This document shows, piece after piece, positions 1 to 42,470 of a DNA stretch of 64,000 nucleotides (within the stretch, counting starts at the first letter, position 1; every line of letters starts with the position of its first letter). The stretch is from NCBI RefSeq assembly GCF_018320785.1, contig NC_054876.1, positions 23,954,212 to 24,018,211 on the forward strand, given 5' to 3'. The translations under genes were made by a program, and so were the position numbers. Source of the stretch: Cheilinus undulatus. Lineage: Eukaryota > Chordata > Actinopteri > Labriformes > Labridae. Under the pieces are notes generated by a model that was not told where the DNA came from, did no database searches, and was given only the letters and a program-made list of their open reading frames with translations.

Positions 1-65
1 ATGTGGTATACAACGATGGTTTGAAATGTTCACTACATAATGGTTTTACTTTCTGTTATTGAAAG

Positions 66-29546
<29,481 letters not shown>

Positions 29547-30590
29547 GGAAGAGACACAGACTGTTTTTCTGACAAACGTATGACGCCACAACAAACAACT
29601 CAGTTGTTTGAGCTTTGAAATTTTTGCACACATGATACAAACAGGAATTCAGTTTTCCTTGATTCCTGGTGCCTTTGTTTTTATGAAGAACTGTTCATGC
29701 TTATCATGAAGAAATCTTGTGGTAAGATAAGGGCTGCAAAATGTGTCATCTTTAAAAGGTGTTCTTATTGTTTTCAGTCTGTCTTAATGTTAAAGTATTT
29801 TAAGTGAAGTTGATGTGTTTTTATTTATTTAAATACTGTTTCAGACTGTTGTACTCCGATTGCACATGTGGTGATTTGTGTTTTTGTGTGTTTGTTGTTC
29901 TTAGGGTTTGTCTCATTCTCTTTTCACCTTCTTTTTATACTATTTTAGTAAAGGTTTCCTTCTTGTCCAAAACTATAAGATTTAGCCAAAAGTTGTGAAG
30001 TCCTGCAAACTTTATCAGAATAGTTTGTTGTTGCTTTGAAATACTTTTAAGTTAAACACTTTATAAGTTGTGAGCTGGACTCAAACCCAGGATTTTGAGA
30101 GTAACATTTTCAACTTTTTTGAGATACCCTGAAACTATTCTCTCTTATTGCCAAGATATAATCTCAACTGTTTTCTTTTTTTAAAGTTATCTTGATAGGT
30201 TGAAGCCATGTTTGAGCACAAAAGAAGCTCAAAGTGATCTCATGCTTTAAGTTTGTATCTGAAGTGCCTTTAAAAAAACATAACTTATACAGCTGTGATG
30301 TTTATTTCTGCTTATTTCACAGGATTGAACACGTTTCCTCATTTCTGTTCTTTGACTGCTGTGTGCATGTTTTTAGATTTGTGCTGTTAAAGTGGTACTC
30401 CATCTCATGTCACTACTGTAAACCTATCACACTGTTTCCCTATGTTGTCTTTATTTATGATGTAAAAATGTAATGACTAATAATATTGATATGTGTTTAA
30501 AAATCAATATTGGTTGGCTTACAACTTTGGATTTGTAGTTTTGTTTTAGTTTCAAGCACAACAATAAAAATGTAAAATCATGAGCTTTAT
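29547..30590 (+). other. ehbp1l1: EHBP1L1 3' UTR with poly(A) signal
   Basis: AT-rich sequence after the stop codon without any coding signal. An AATAAA lies at 30563-30568, the first convincing polyadenylation signal downstream. The end of the UTR just after it is an estimate. Confidence 0.6.
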
Positions 30591-30858
30591 AAATTGAACT
30601 ACGGTGTTTGAAGGTATTAAAATATCCACTTCCTGTTCTGCAGGCCTGTTAAGAAAATCACTAGTATGTGTGCCTGTGTGTCCTCCCACTAGAGCATTAG
30701 AGTTAATCAGCTTGCTTCACTACACTAATCTGAAATGACAGACCAATCCACAGCATGATGAGTCTGTGCTAGCTGTAGCTCACCTGAAGACACTTCAAAT
30801 CACCTTAAAAATCTTCAGTTCTGTTGTCCAGGACACAGAAAATGACGTAGTGATAATA
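30591..30858 (+). promoter_or_regulatory. Short EHBP1L1-RCE1 intergenic interval, presumed RCE1 promoter and 5' UTR
   Basis: Fewer than 270 bases separate the EHBP1L1 poly(A) signal from the RCE1 ATG, so the RCE1 promoter must lie here or inside the EHBP1L1 3' end. No TATA box or CpG-rich stretch is obvious. Confidence 0.4.
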
Positions 30859-33800
30859 ATGCAGGAGGAGAACACACAGACATGTTGGGTGTGTGTGCTG
30901 AGCTGCCTTCTGCTCTCATGTGCATACGTTGGCAGTCTGTACGTCTGGAGAAGCAGCTTACCCAGGTATACGACCCACAGCGGATCTGATACTGTGCTGT
31001 TAGACTTGAATATTTAACTGTCATTGTATTTGTGCAGGGACCACCCCAGTGTGATAAAACGTCGCTGTGTCAGTGTGCTGCTGGTGTCTGCGCTGTCACC
31101 TGCAGTAGTGAGAGCATGGATGCACTGGACTGATGTCGAAGTGAGTACTAAACAAGGTAGAATTCAACTATCTGGCTCTGATTTTCACCTGTTCAGTTTT
31201 AGTCATTGTTCACCGCACTTTCTGTGAAGAGTTTTAAGGTTGTTTTAATTTTGGCACCCCCTGTGGACAGAGCAGGACGATTAATTTCTCAGCTAATCTT
31301 GTCCCTTGAAATAAAAGTCTCCCCCTGCTTTCTTTTACCAGTCAAACATAGAATTTGAGACTTGTTAAGGTGTAAAATGTTTAACACTAGAACCACTGGG
31401 GATCTCTATGTACCTAAAACAGCCAGTGGGTCAAATTTACCTGTCATTAGTGTGCACTGATTTTCATTACTAGCACTGATCAAGAGCAATTATTTAACCA
31501 CAGTTTAGCCACAGTGAGTTTTAATTAAGTCTTTGCTACAGTATTTAATGTGACATTTATTTCTCAAGTACACATTATAGTCCCATGGGGGGGCTCTACC
31601 CTATAACACCCTCTCTACCATAGTGAAACAGAAAGCAAGGCTCTACCAGCTACTCGATGGCAAAAGAGCTAAAGTCACAGTTATTGAACAAAAAGAAGCA
31701 GATTGTTACAGACCAGACAACTACTGAGGGCTTAAGGGGTCAAGCATTTGAAGAAAGCCTATGTAATGGCAGTAAAGTGGCTTCTTCCTGGCTTGCAAAT
31801 CAGAGAGCATCAGGCCAGGACCAGACTGAGTCTGTAAATAATGCAATTAAAGCTAGCACCAGCCTTCAGCATAAAACAAAGCTGTTGGGTTGCGATGGGT
31901 TGGAACTTATAAAAGTGGGTCACCAGTTTGAGAAACACTGGTTTAAGGCACACTGACACTGGATTGTGTAGTGGAAACTTGTTCTGTGGAATGACCAGTT
32001 ACGCCTCTCTGTTTGGCAGTCAGATGAGTGAGTCTGGGTTTGATGGATGCCAGGAGAAGGTTGCCTGCACTTACTGTATTGTGCCAACTGTGAAGTTTGG
32101 TAAAGGGATGTTCTTTAGGGATGGGCCAAAGTCTTTATCTCCAGTGAAGAACAGTCATAATGCTTCAGCATAACAAGATGTTTGGGGCAATACTATGCCT
32201 CCAACTTTGTGGCAAGAGTTTAGGGAAGGCCATTTTCTATTCCAACATTACTGAACCCCAGTGCACATGGCAAGAACTATAAAGACATGATTTGATTAGT
32301 TTGATGTGGGAGAACTTGACTGGCCCACACAGAGCCCTCACCTCTACCCTATTGAGCTCTGTTTGGATGAACTGGAACAGAGATTGTGACCCAGGCCTTC
32401 TCGTCAAACATCAGTGCCTGACCTCATAAATGCTCAGAAACACTCCAAAATCTTGTGAATAGCCATCCAAATGAGAGGAGGCTGTTACTGCCTCAAAAGA
32501 GGGACCAACTCCATATTAAAGTACATATATTTGAATAAAATGTCATTACAGTCCCTGTTGATTTAAGGATGAGGCAGCAAAATACTGACGTATGTATACT
32601 GTATCAGTGGGCATGACACTAGATCACAAACTATAATCTTAATGTTTTGACATCACATCTGATAGGCAGCCATCTGTAATGTGTAATACACACATTACCA
32701 CCTCTTCCGGGGTGAAACTGAGTTTATAAAGTCATATTCTGCCATTTTAGGTGAACGTATCTGTGTGGGAGCTGATTGGAGTTCGAATGGAGGGTCTGCT
32801 CCCTGCTGCCGTCCTGCCTCTGCTACTTACTATGGTACGTCAGGAGGGCCACACCAGACAAGGAAGATAAAAGCATCCTTTTCCAATTGTAACAAAACTT
32901 TTAAAGGGAATATTTTCTTTGCTAAAGACTTTTTTCAACTTGAGGAACTCCCTACTGCTGAAGTCTAACTTAAACATAAAGAAAAAGTATAAGAATGAAA
33001 AGAAAACTAAATATCAATACCAAGGAGTATATTTCTTTCTCCAAAACTGCTTAAGGATCCTATTTTTTTCTTTAAATATTAAATTAATGCTCAGTTTTTA
33101 TATTTCACAGACTACAATAATACATTTCTTTACAACCTACACTAAATGACCACAGTTTGAAGCACATCCCGAGAGCAAGCTCAAAATATACACTGAAAAA
33201 AAAATCCCTGCAGAACTCTACATCCTCCTGCAGTCTTTTTATGTACCCCTACTGGATGTAATAAACAATTGTCTCTTTCTAAACATCAGGTGTTTTATCT
33301 CGGCCCTTTGGTTCAAACTGCCATGGATAACCCAAGTGGCTTCACAGAGGAACTACAATCTGTCCTGGGTGAGTTAAACTCAAAATAAATCACAGCTGGA
33401 GGGTTTGGATAGCTGCTTATAAGCATCTGTTGATGTATATGTTATCGTAAAGTCTTGACTTTTATTGTCCCAGATGTTCAGTCGTGGAGGCTGTGTGTCA
33501 GCGATGCAGTGTGGCTGAGAAACCAGGTGGTGGCGCCAGTGACAGAGGAGCTGGTGTTCAGAGGAGCAATGCTGCCCATGCTGGTGCCGTGCACAGGACC
33601 CACAGCTGCTATCTTTACTGCTCCTCTCTTCTTTGGTGTCGGTATGGCATTAACACTCACAGGCTTTAAGCAGAATAAATTCATATGTACTAATATAAAT
33701 AATACAACGTCTCTGCCATAAATCATTCTATTAGGAAGCTTCTATATTTTCAGTTCTTGTTTACATGCTCAGGATGGTGTCAATTCTGTTTCATATTCAT

Positions 33801-36219
33801 TAGTGGTGTGCTAGAGTATATTTCAATTAAAAGGTGTTCCTAATGTTTTGACCACTCCAAAAAATACATGATGAAGGAGGCAAAATATTCAGAGGATCTT
33901 TCAAAATAATGCTCAACAGGAAAACAACATTACCCACTGTTGCCCAAACAATAAAAACAAGAAGTATCCCTGCTCTGACCTTGACAAAAATAGAAAATGT
34001 ACAAACTTCAAAGACTAGAATTTATGTCAAACTTCTGTTTTGGATTACATCGAATAAAACGAATGGTCTCAATGTGTTAGCTGATTAGTTTATGGTAATA
34101 TCTAACAGATTTCCTAGATTAGTTGTTTGCTGTTGCTTCACAGCTAGTGTTCCTGGTTCAGATCCCTCAGAACAGGGTCTTTTGTTGCATGTTCTACCTT
34201 GTGCATGTGTGGGTTCCTCTCCATGTGCTCTGGCTTCCTCCCACAGCCCAGAAACATGCTTGTTAGCTTAATTGGTGACTATAAGCAAACGTAGGTGTGA
34301 GCACAAGTATGACTGCTTGTTTGTCTCTGTTTGTCAGCCCTGTAATTTGCTGGCGACCAGTCCAGAGTGTACCCCACCTCTCACCCAGTGACAGCTGGGA
34401 TTGGTTCCAGACTCCTGTGACCCAGTGTGGGACAAGCAGTGCAGATGATGGATGGATAAATACATCAGTTAACTTATTGCATTTTATATCTTCTCATTTA
34501 ACCTAAAATGCTAACAAGTGTTTTATCATTTTGATTTCCTTTATACTTTTTACATGGTTCTGGTTGTTAGGTCATAAATTTGATGACTTTGGACACTTGA
34601 CATAATTATAAAGGACTTGTAACACACCTAGGACTTTAACTGAAATGACTGAAGACTTTACTTGGATTTGCACCATATTACTTGAAAATACTTGGGATTT
34701 GAATGCGTACTGACTTTTTTGACCACCTGCTTTCAGACGATATACCCATGAGACTTTTCCCAGTGCATCCCCCCATTGCAGTGGTTTTCACAACTTGTGG
34801 GTTGGGACCCAAAAGTGGGTTGCAGAGCTGTTTTCAGTGGGTCAAAAATGTGCGACTGGAAAAATGTGTTGCAAAAAGGTTATGAAATATATGGAAGTCT
34901 CTTATCTTCCTCCTGATATTTCAACAGAAATTCTCTATGGGGCTCAGGTCAGACCAGTTGGCTGGCCTATCAAACACAGAAATATCATGGTCAGTAAACC
35001 AGTTTCTGGTATTTTTGGCTTTACTGTGGGCAGGTGCCGAACCCTGCAATAAAAGGAGATCAGTATCTCCTTAAAGATTCTGAGGTGATCTAAAATATCC
35101 TTGTAGATGGCTGACAATGTTGACTCTGGATTTGATAATGTCCCCTCCTTGTGGAGGGTGGCAATGATTGTCTTCTGGACATTTGTCAAGTCAGTAGTCT
35201 TCCCCATGATTGCAGTTGTTGCACTGAACTAGAGTGAGAGAATGAAGGCTCAGAAAACCTTTGCAAATTGGTAATTTCCACAATATTCCAATTTGAGATA
35301 ACGGATTTTCTTGAGTTGTAATCCATAATCATCGGAATTGGAAAAAAAAAGGTTTTGGAATATTTCACTTTTCATGACATGAGTCTAGCACATATGGAAG
35401 TTTAACTGTCTGATTTAATTTATTGGGAAAAATAAACTTTTCATGCTATGTTTATTTGTTGAAATGCACCTGTAATCCAGAGCTATTTTGTTGTCTTTAC
35501 AGCTCATTTTCACCACATCATAGAGCAACGGCACCTCTACAAGGACAGCATGAGAGTCATCCTGTTGGTTTCTGGTGAGCCAACTTTTAAAATAATTATT
35601 TGCAAATCTATTTTATAGGCCAGATGTGTTGGAGAGGGGCTTATTTATTAGTATAAGGTTATAGTTAAACATCAAACAGGTATCAGCATAACTGTTTATT
35701 TTGTAAGAAATGTCTTAAACTTTTCCATTTATTCATCTTTATCAAAATCTTGTTCGTTAATGATCTTCTTCAACTTTGCAAAATTTATAAATGTATTTTT
35801 TTAGGTATGATAAACTGATTTAATTTAGATTTGTCATGATTTGTGTTTTTGTTGTTCTGTTCTAGGGATGCAGTTCTTGTACACAACTGTGTTTGGTGTA
35901 TTTACTGCCTTTATTTTCATGAGAACAGGTGAGAGACGTGTTGTATTGCACACACTGTTTAGAAGAAACCTCATTAAACATCTATCCTCCTCATACAGGC
36001 CACGTTGTGGGTCCAGTTTTGTGCCATTCGTTCTGTAACAGCCAGGGCCTTCCTGACATCGGCTCAGCCCTTCGACACCCTCAGAAACCAGCTCTTCTCT
36101 TCTCATATGTGATGGGTTTGCTGCTGTTTCTGGTGCTTCTCTTCCCACTGACAGACCCTTTCTTCTACGGTGCTGCTCCTGTCTGCAGGCTGGCTCCCCC
36201 TCCAGTCTCAGTATGCTAG
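30859..36219 (+). CDS. rce1: RCE1, CAAX prenyl protease 2 (8 exons, 298 residues)
   Basis: Intramembrane ER protease that removes the last three residues (aaX) of prenylated CAAX proteins such as Ras and Rho, before carboxyl methylation by ICMT. Exons: 30859-30965, 31038-31140, 32751-32834, 33290-33368, 33474-33641, 35503-35574, 35866-35928, 35999-36219; the frame is continuous to TAG 36217-36219. Catalytic features of the ABI/CPBP family are intact: EELVFR at 149-154 (glutamates 149 and 150), FFGVAHFHH with H182, and VLCHSFCN with H235 and N239. Several hydrophobic helices are visible, the first being [20 protein letters not shown]. The ATG at 30859 is the first in frame; the protein is about 30 residues shorter than human RCE1, missing only the non-conserved N-terminal extension. 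EHBP1L1 ends only about 290 bp upstream on the same strand. Confidence 0.95.
31900..32480 (+). mobile_element. Tc1-like transposase remnant in RCE1 intron 2
   Basis: ctctgtttggcagtcagatg and gagtctgggtttgatggatg, tctttatctccagtgaagaa, cataatgcttcagcataac and attgagctctgtttggatga match the other Tc1-like copy at 43597-45125 in the same order and orientation. Stops and gaps show that it is dead. At about 31905-31945 it is preceded by gtgggtcaccagtttgagaa, an hAT-like end of a separate element. Confidence 0.75.
33642..34110 (+). other. RCE1 intron 5, first part, no gene seen
   Basis: Non-coding sequence with a decayed repeat around 33825-33860 (aaggtgttcctaatgttttg). Nothing else was recognised. 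Confidence 0.5.
34110..34470 (+). repeat. Fish SINE/LINE-tail type repeat
   Basis: ttcctggttcagatccctca, gtgggttcctctccatgtgc, ctcccacagcccagaaacat, ggcgaccagtccagagtgta, gacagctgggattggttcca and gatgatggatggat follow in the order of a very common fish retroposon. The class was not determined from sequence alone. Confidence 0.7.
34783..35390 (-). mobile_element. Antisense Tc1-like fragment next to an hAT-like end
   Basis: On the minus strand at 34944-35207 a frame begins [20 protein letters not shown], the N-terminal region of a Tc1-like transposase. On the plus strand gaaattctctatggggctca and caaacacagaaatatcatgg are the antisense of its C-terminal part. Stops interrupt it. At 34781-34830 cagtggttttcacaacttgt with gggttgggacccaaaagtgg resembles an hAT terminal end, probably a separate insertion. 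Confidence 0.6.
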
Positions 36220-36301
36220 ATTCAATGAAGTAAAATATATATACACCCTCTCTTTAAACTACTTTTTAAACAGTAAAGTCCATTTTTATGTTTGGTTTTC
36301 A

Positions 36302-36307
36302 AATAAA
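36302..36307 (+). other. rce1: RCE1 poly(A) signal
   Basis: AATAAA lies 83 bases after the RCE1 stop codon, which implies a very short 3' UTR. Confidence 0.7.
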
Positions 36308-36480
36308 AATGTATTTTTCTAAAGTGAGGGAGTGTGTTTTTATCTAGCTGGTGAGGTTGTGCATGAGAAAAGAAGTGTTCTAGCTCTGCAGACATTTCCT
36401 GCATGGTTGGAAATATTTCCTACTGTATTGAAAAAGAACACCAGGACAACTTTGTCTGGCCGAGAAAGAGAAAGAACGCT

Positions 36481-36483
<3 letters not shown>

Positions 36484-36516
<33 letters not shown>
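36484..36516 (+). repeat. GT dinucleotide microsatellite
   Basis: About 16 uninterrupted GT units between gaacgctga and atgcggcag. Confidence 0.95.
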
Positions 36517-36519
<3 letters not shown>

Positions 36520-37379
36520 CGGCAGAGAAAAACACATGAGCTGCTAAAGTGAATGAGTGAAAAGCGATGGAGGCTAGAGGAGACAGACAGAGTGAAACAC
36601 AGACCACAGAGGGCCAACAAACACAAAAGGACCCAAAGTGGAGAGCGACGTCTATATAAAGTGACATTATTAGGAAAAAAAAGGCAATGAAAGCCAGACT
36701 TATGAGAAAAAGCAGTGACAGCCAGAAGTAACAACAGCGATGCCAACAGAGAGAAAGAGCAGAAGAAGAAAAGAGGGGAAGAAAAAATAATGCAGCTCAG
36801 AAAAGTGAAGCTGGAGGTGGAGGATGGGGGCAAACTCGAGTGTGTCCCAGAGGAAATTCAGAATGTGGAGTAGCAGAGTGGAGGAACTAGAGGGGATACG
36901 GGGTCAGTGGAAACATTGAGTGTTTAGTACTGAGAGGTGAAAGGTTGTGACTGACAACTAAGATTAATGAGACAGACTGATGAGCTAATTACAAAAAGAA
37001 AACCAAACAATCCAAACCATAAAGGGCACTTCATCTACACAGACTTCTGTACCACTACAGGTCTTTAAAATAAAGGTTTGCATGATATTTTTCAATCCAG
37101 TTCAGTTCCCTGGATTTGACACTCCAGACACTTTGGTTCATTCCCTGGTTCCAACATAAGAACTTGATTTCATTTTTTATTGGTTTAGAAATCTGCTCCT
37201 GATAAAAAAACAGCTTTCACTCCAGTTTTACTTTGTTCTGAAGAACTAACAATGTTTCAGCTTTGAACTCTAAATCTTGGACTCCCCAGATTGTTGGTGA
37301 TCATGATGATAATATGGACAGGCACATTGAACTAAACCTTTTGGAAAGTAATGTCAGATGTAAGGAGGCCAGAAAAAAG

Positions 37380-37865
37380 TAATAGAAAGTGACAACTTTG
37401 GTTGACAATATGCAAATTATGCAAAGATGGGTGGCAAGTTGGGAAAATAGGTTTGTGGTGAGGAAAATAAAATGGCAAAACTTGGTTTAAAGTGGCCAAA
37501 AAAATGTTGCGAAAATGGGTTTAAAGTGGTAAAAAGTAGTGAAAAGTGGTCAAAAGTGTCAAAAAAGTAGTAAAATTATAGACAAACTGGTTTAGAGTGG
37601 CAGAAAAAAATGGGCGCAAGAAGTGTTGAAAAGGTGTCAAAAAGTGACACGATTAAAAAATTTCCAACAGTTGCTTGACTCACTTTTCAGCCCTAGAATG
37701 AGGTAACTGTTAGCCAGGATGCTAGCACCAATGCTTCTGATCCAGCACACATGCATTGACATAATCAATAAATCACTGCTGGGGAGGGGCTATTCACTGT
37801 TTTTTAGGGGCACAACCAATTCAGTGGGCAGGCCAGATAAGAAGCACTTAGCTTTCAGCTAACTA
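37380..37865 (+). repeat. AAAGTGG-type dispersed repeat, second copy
   Basis: A degenerate run of units such as ggtttaaagtggtaaaaagt at 37430-37620 is followed by ggatgctagcaccaatgctt, cacacatgcattgacataat and gtgggcaggccagataagaa. The same layout is at 1620-2140, where the matching words are gaggatgctagtaccagtgc, cacatatgcattgatatcat and gtgggcaggcctgatggcat. Confidence 0.65.
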
Positions 37866-38019
37866 AATATAAATCCTGTAGCAATAATACTTGTATGGAG
37901 CAACTATCCAGCAGTGTGGCACATCCTGTAACATTTGAAAAAGTGAGACAGTGGGTTGTAGACCTTCACCAGGTTGATGTTAAAACTGTCTTAAACATAA
38001 AGTCAGCATAAAGGCTAAG

Positions 38020-38290
38020 TCCCAATGCATCCCTTGCTCCTACCATTTAGTCTTAACCCTTTGTCTCTGAACTCTTGTATGCTACGTTCTTGAGCTCGGC
38101 TTGTGTGCCCTTCAGCAAGGCGCCGAACTCCCACTCCTTTGAACAGCCCCTTCTCTGACATCTCTCCATCAGTTCCTGTCCATATGATCCTGTTTGTGCA
38201 TGACTGTGTACTTTGGCCTGTGAGTGTCATGTTAAGAAAACAGAGTAATTATATTTACCCTCAGGGATTAATAAAGCACTGTATGTCCTC
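38020..38290 (+). repeat. Retroposon-like repeat ending in a GGATTAATAAAG tail
   Basis: ccttcagcaaggcgccgaac, cctgtccatatgatcctgtt, catgactgtgtactttggcc and then accctcagggattaataaag follow the order of a common fish retroposon. A 69-residue open frame on it is incidental. Confidence 0.55.
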
Positions 38291-41200
38291 CTCTGTCTTC
38301 TATAACTCTTAGTCTTGATAAAATCAAAACAGATGAGTAATGAGAAAGACCCCCCCACACACACACACACAGTGTGCACGATACTGAATGTGCCGTATAG
38401 ACATGAACTATTCTGACCAACAACTGTGGTTTAAGAACAGCTGTAAACATGTTTATTTCAGCTGTCAAAACTGGCATTAAAAACAGGGGTTTTAGGTGTT
38501 TCCTTGACTTTAGGAGCCAGCCTTGTGGACACTAGAGGAACTGCAGTTTTGCTGCTTGGCCATCCTTAAATGGATAAAGGAAGGTGTTTGTTTCTCATCA
38601 TAATCCCTCCTCACTGCACTTTCACTTTTCATCTCATATTTGGGATCTTTCCAGAACGCCAAGCTGCTAAAGAGCTGCCAACTGCTGAGACTTCAGGGAT
38701 TTGGGAGGACTGCAGTGGATCAGCTTGACAGCTGTTTTCTTGGAAGAAGACGCCGTATTACCTATTTACCTCATTTTTCCAGAGATGTAGACTGAGATCA
38801 AATGTAAACAGTCTCAAATGTGTAGCTGCCTCCTTAGACTTCCAGATGACCACTGAGTCACAGTCGGGAATGTGGAATAAAGACAGCCCAGTAACTGAGA
38901 GCATAAAATATAGACTGTTATTGGACTACCTAGCATGTGAGCGGTCTGTGGTTGAAGGGAATGATTAACTTCTTGTGCAGATGCTGAGTCAGGCCTTGCA
39001 ATTTGTTTTTGTTTTTAAGAGGCACTCTGAAAATTGAGGTGAGGTCACATGGAGGATGGGGATGTGGGTAACAAAATATGTTGTTTAAAGAGAAGACCTG
39101 AGAGAATAAGAAGACATGATGCAGAGAGAAGTCAGACGCGTGGTGAGGTTATCTCAAAGGCCCTAAACATGCAACGCCTGTGTGTCTCTGTTGAGCCTCC
39201 TCTCTTTTCTTTGTGAAGTCATCAGTCCTCCGTCCCATTGTTAATTCATTTACCATTAATGCTCCCTCTCAGGAGGAATATGGCTGCATCATGAAAGACA
39301 CTACAAAGAAGTGTAGTATGTCTGTGTATGCATGGCCAAGTCTGTGGAAAAGCTGAGCCTATCATCTGGTAAAGGAATGATCCGTCAGGAATTACTCTCT
39401 CCAATCGGTTGCTATCCATCTCTGTTTCTGCTTTTCCAAGCAGTTCAAACCATTTTCTGCAGATTTCCTTTCTGTTTGTCTGCAGTTTGTTTATGCATGT
39501 GTGAGTCCAATTACAGTCCAGACAATTGTGCTTTTTTGTCTCTTGAGCCTTTGCGAGTTCCCTTTTTTTTTTTCAAATCTTTCTCCAAAGCTAAGAAATG
39601 TTTGGCATAAAGACAGCTTGGACACTGAAATTTTCATCAGCAGCTGTTGTTGTTGTAAAGTAGAATTTTGATGCAGAAATACACAACATTAAAAGCAATT
39701 ACACTGATATTTTTCCCTTTTTCCAGTTCCACATTGCAATGCAAGAATACCTGTAATTAAGCATGGCTAAAATCTTGTTTTTCAGATTAATAAGTAGAAG
39801 AACCTACTACTTAGATTTTCCAAACCTTTCCTTGTTCTTGATAAGGCAAACCACAGTCTGACAGTCTTCAGTTCTTTAACCACTGCAGCTCACTGGATGA
39901 CAGTGCGCTGCTATATTTGTACTGGACAGCTCCCAGGTGTGAACGTAACTGAAACTAAGCATGAAGAAACAAGGACACGGCTGAAAAGCATGCGCAATAA
40001 ACTATTTCAAGTTTAAATAAAGGTTAATAAAGGTCACCTGGCATAAAGTCACAACTTTGACATTGCTGCCGCTACAAATGTCCAAATTCTTTTAGCTGAT
40101 TGTTCGAGTAACAGTAGACTTCAGCTGGCAGGGTGATTATTCCTTCTGGATTAAACCTTTCAGCAGCAACCCGGCCTGCTCAGATATTTGAGGTGAAGAT
40201 TTGTTGACAGTCTGGGTGTGGAAGCAGGCGATCATGTCTGCTATGAAAGATGAAACATATGGACCTTGTAGAAGAAGAGGATAAAAAGTATCGTCTTTTT
40301 CCTGCACTCCTCCGAAATCACCAGGAATGCCTACACTCCATTATTCAACCACAAGGCCGCAGCTAATTGCTTCAGTGTGTGTCTGTGTATGTGTGCTCAA
40401 CCGCCTGTGTGTGTGTCATAGGACACCAGCGGTTGGGAAAAATGAACAACTGACGTGTCCTGCTGTATTTGATAGAAGAGAAAAGCTTCTATAAAATGCT
40501 TAAACACGATGAGTTTATGCTGACAACATCGGGCAAAGAAAAGTTAAGTATCTTAGATATCAGCGTGGAGGCTTTGAGCAGTGGTGCAGCTGCTTTAGGA
40601 CAAAAGTCAAGTTTAAAAAAGGAACAATATGAAGAAAAAAGTATGAAGCTTGTAAAATGTGTTACTGTCCAGACTGCTGGCTCATAAAACTTCACTTATA
40701 AAACAATGCTACAGTGGTGTAATGGTTCTTTTCTAGCATGAAGTCTTCTGACTTTCATGATCCCCTGACTTTTTCCTCATGGGGTTGACTTTTGGGGGGC
40801 TAGTGAACTGTCACAAAAGTTACTGGAAAGTTTGACAGCTCTGGCTTTCATTGCCTGCAGAGGAAGAATCTATAGAAGCCAGGAACAGCCATGCTTGCAA
40901 TGATTACTTTTAAGGAAATTACCCTGAGATAACCACTTAGTCCATCTTGATTTGCATGGTACCAATTCATAACAAATGTTACCTCAAGATACTTTCATAG
41001 ACTTTACATAGACCCAACATTAATCCACCATAAACACAGCCATGACACAGCAACATTTGATAGTGGAAGGGAAAAGCCTCCTTTTAACAGGTATGAAGAC
41101 TGTTAATCTGTGACGGCCACTCTCACAGATTGTTCATCTGAGACGCTGTGTATCTAAGAACAGAAATACATTCTAAAACTTTCAAAATAAAATCAGATTA

Positions 41201-41359
41201 AACCTCAGTTTAGGGTTATGATAAGGGTTAAGGTAACAGGATACCAAAAGTTAAAAGTTAAAAACCTGACTACAAAACATTTAAAGAAGTCAAGTGAAAA
41301 GTCTTACAGGAAAAAAACTTCTCCTCCATGAAAACATTCCAACAGAGCAAGCATAGCTT

Positions 41360-42470
41360 ATGTTGCTCTGTTAGCTGCATAAGATATGTAGCTAATGGAG
41401 CTATGTAGCTAACGTAGATAAAGCTAAGCTCACAAAGCAGCTATAATACTTATCTACGTTATCTATGTAGCTAAGTTAGCTTCAGCTACATTTGCAAAAG
41501 CTTAAACTGCAAAAGCTAACTTAGTTACAGCTTGTTTGCAAAGGTCAGGAAGTGGGGGATAGCCATTAGGAATATAAGGGAATGGAGGAAAGTTAGTACT
41601 TTACAGTTATAAATGAATATCTTACACTGCAATTATCATTAGAAAAGTCCTACATTCATTGAATATGATAACTACACTTCGTGAAAAGTCATTTTTATCA
41701 CAGGTTAACAGATTCACAAGGCGTGGAGGTGATCAATATCGCAAAGTCCTGCAGACCATTTAGCATCTAGCACTGACTAGCCAGATGTAAAGAAACAAGT
41801 CTGGAGGACTCTTGTTCTGAGCTAAGAGGCTATCTGAGCCCCTTTAGCATAATAAAAAAAATCCTCATTTTGTCAAAAACATGTTTTTAATTGAAACAGT
41901 GATGTACTATCAACTGAATAAACCTTTGTGGGTGAGTGACCAAGTAGTGCTGTCACAAACGAGCCTGTGCTGAGAAATGGCTCTTAGGTGTGAGCCACAG
42001 TAGATACAGTAGCTCCTGTTTGCATGTGTCCTATCCTTTTGTTGCCTAAATAATTCACTACTTTTGGTACACAAAAGTAGCTTAAGAATTAAAAATGTCT
42101 ATTATTTCACACTTTAAACACTAGGCATAGCCATAAACAGCTCAAAACACAACCTTCTTGGCAATGTTTCTTGATGTGGAAATCCCTACTTGCGCCCCCA
42201 AGGGGTAAGTGCTGCCTGACATCATTTGCTAAAAAAAACCCACTGCTAAAGGAGCTGTGTAGCTAACATAGCTACATAGCTAGCATAGCTAAAGCTATAA
42301 GCTCAAAAAGCATCTATGTAGGCTAAGTAGCTAAGTTCTCTATGCAGCTATGTTAGCTGTAGCTATGTTTGCTAAAGCTCACATTGCTAAAGCTAACCTA
42401 GCTACACTGATTTCTGTAGTAGCATTAGTGCATAGCTATGTTAGCTTTATTAGCTTTATGAAGCTGAGGT
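41360..42470. repeat. Two diverged tagctaa-rich clusters
   Basis: At 41360-41540 and again at 42240-42470 the sequence consists of repeated gctaa, tagcta and atgtagctaa words. The two share an order: gctgtgtagctaac or gctatgtagctaac, then aaagct, then agctcaaaaagca or agctcacaaagca, then a second tagctaa run. They look like two copies of one satellite-like block, about 870 bp apart. Confidence 0.6.

Noticed and set aside
30766-30858. Upstream extension of the RCE1 frame starting at GTG
   Set aside because: No ATG occurs upstream in this frame; the residues ([10 protein letters not shown]...) do not resemble the RCE1 N-terminus, and ATG 30859 directly precedes the conserved first helix.
40469-40687. 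72-codon Lys-rich frame in the intergenic region
   Set aside because: Length is within chance for this interval and no similarity to a known family is apparent.
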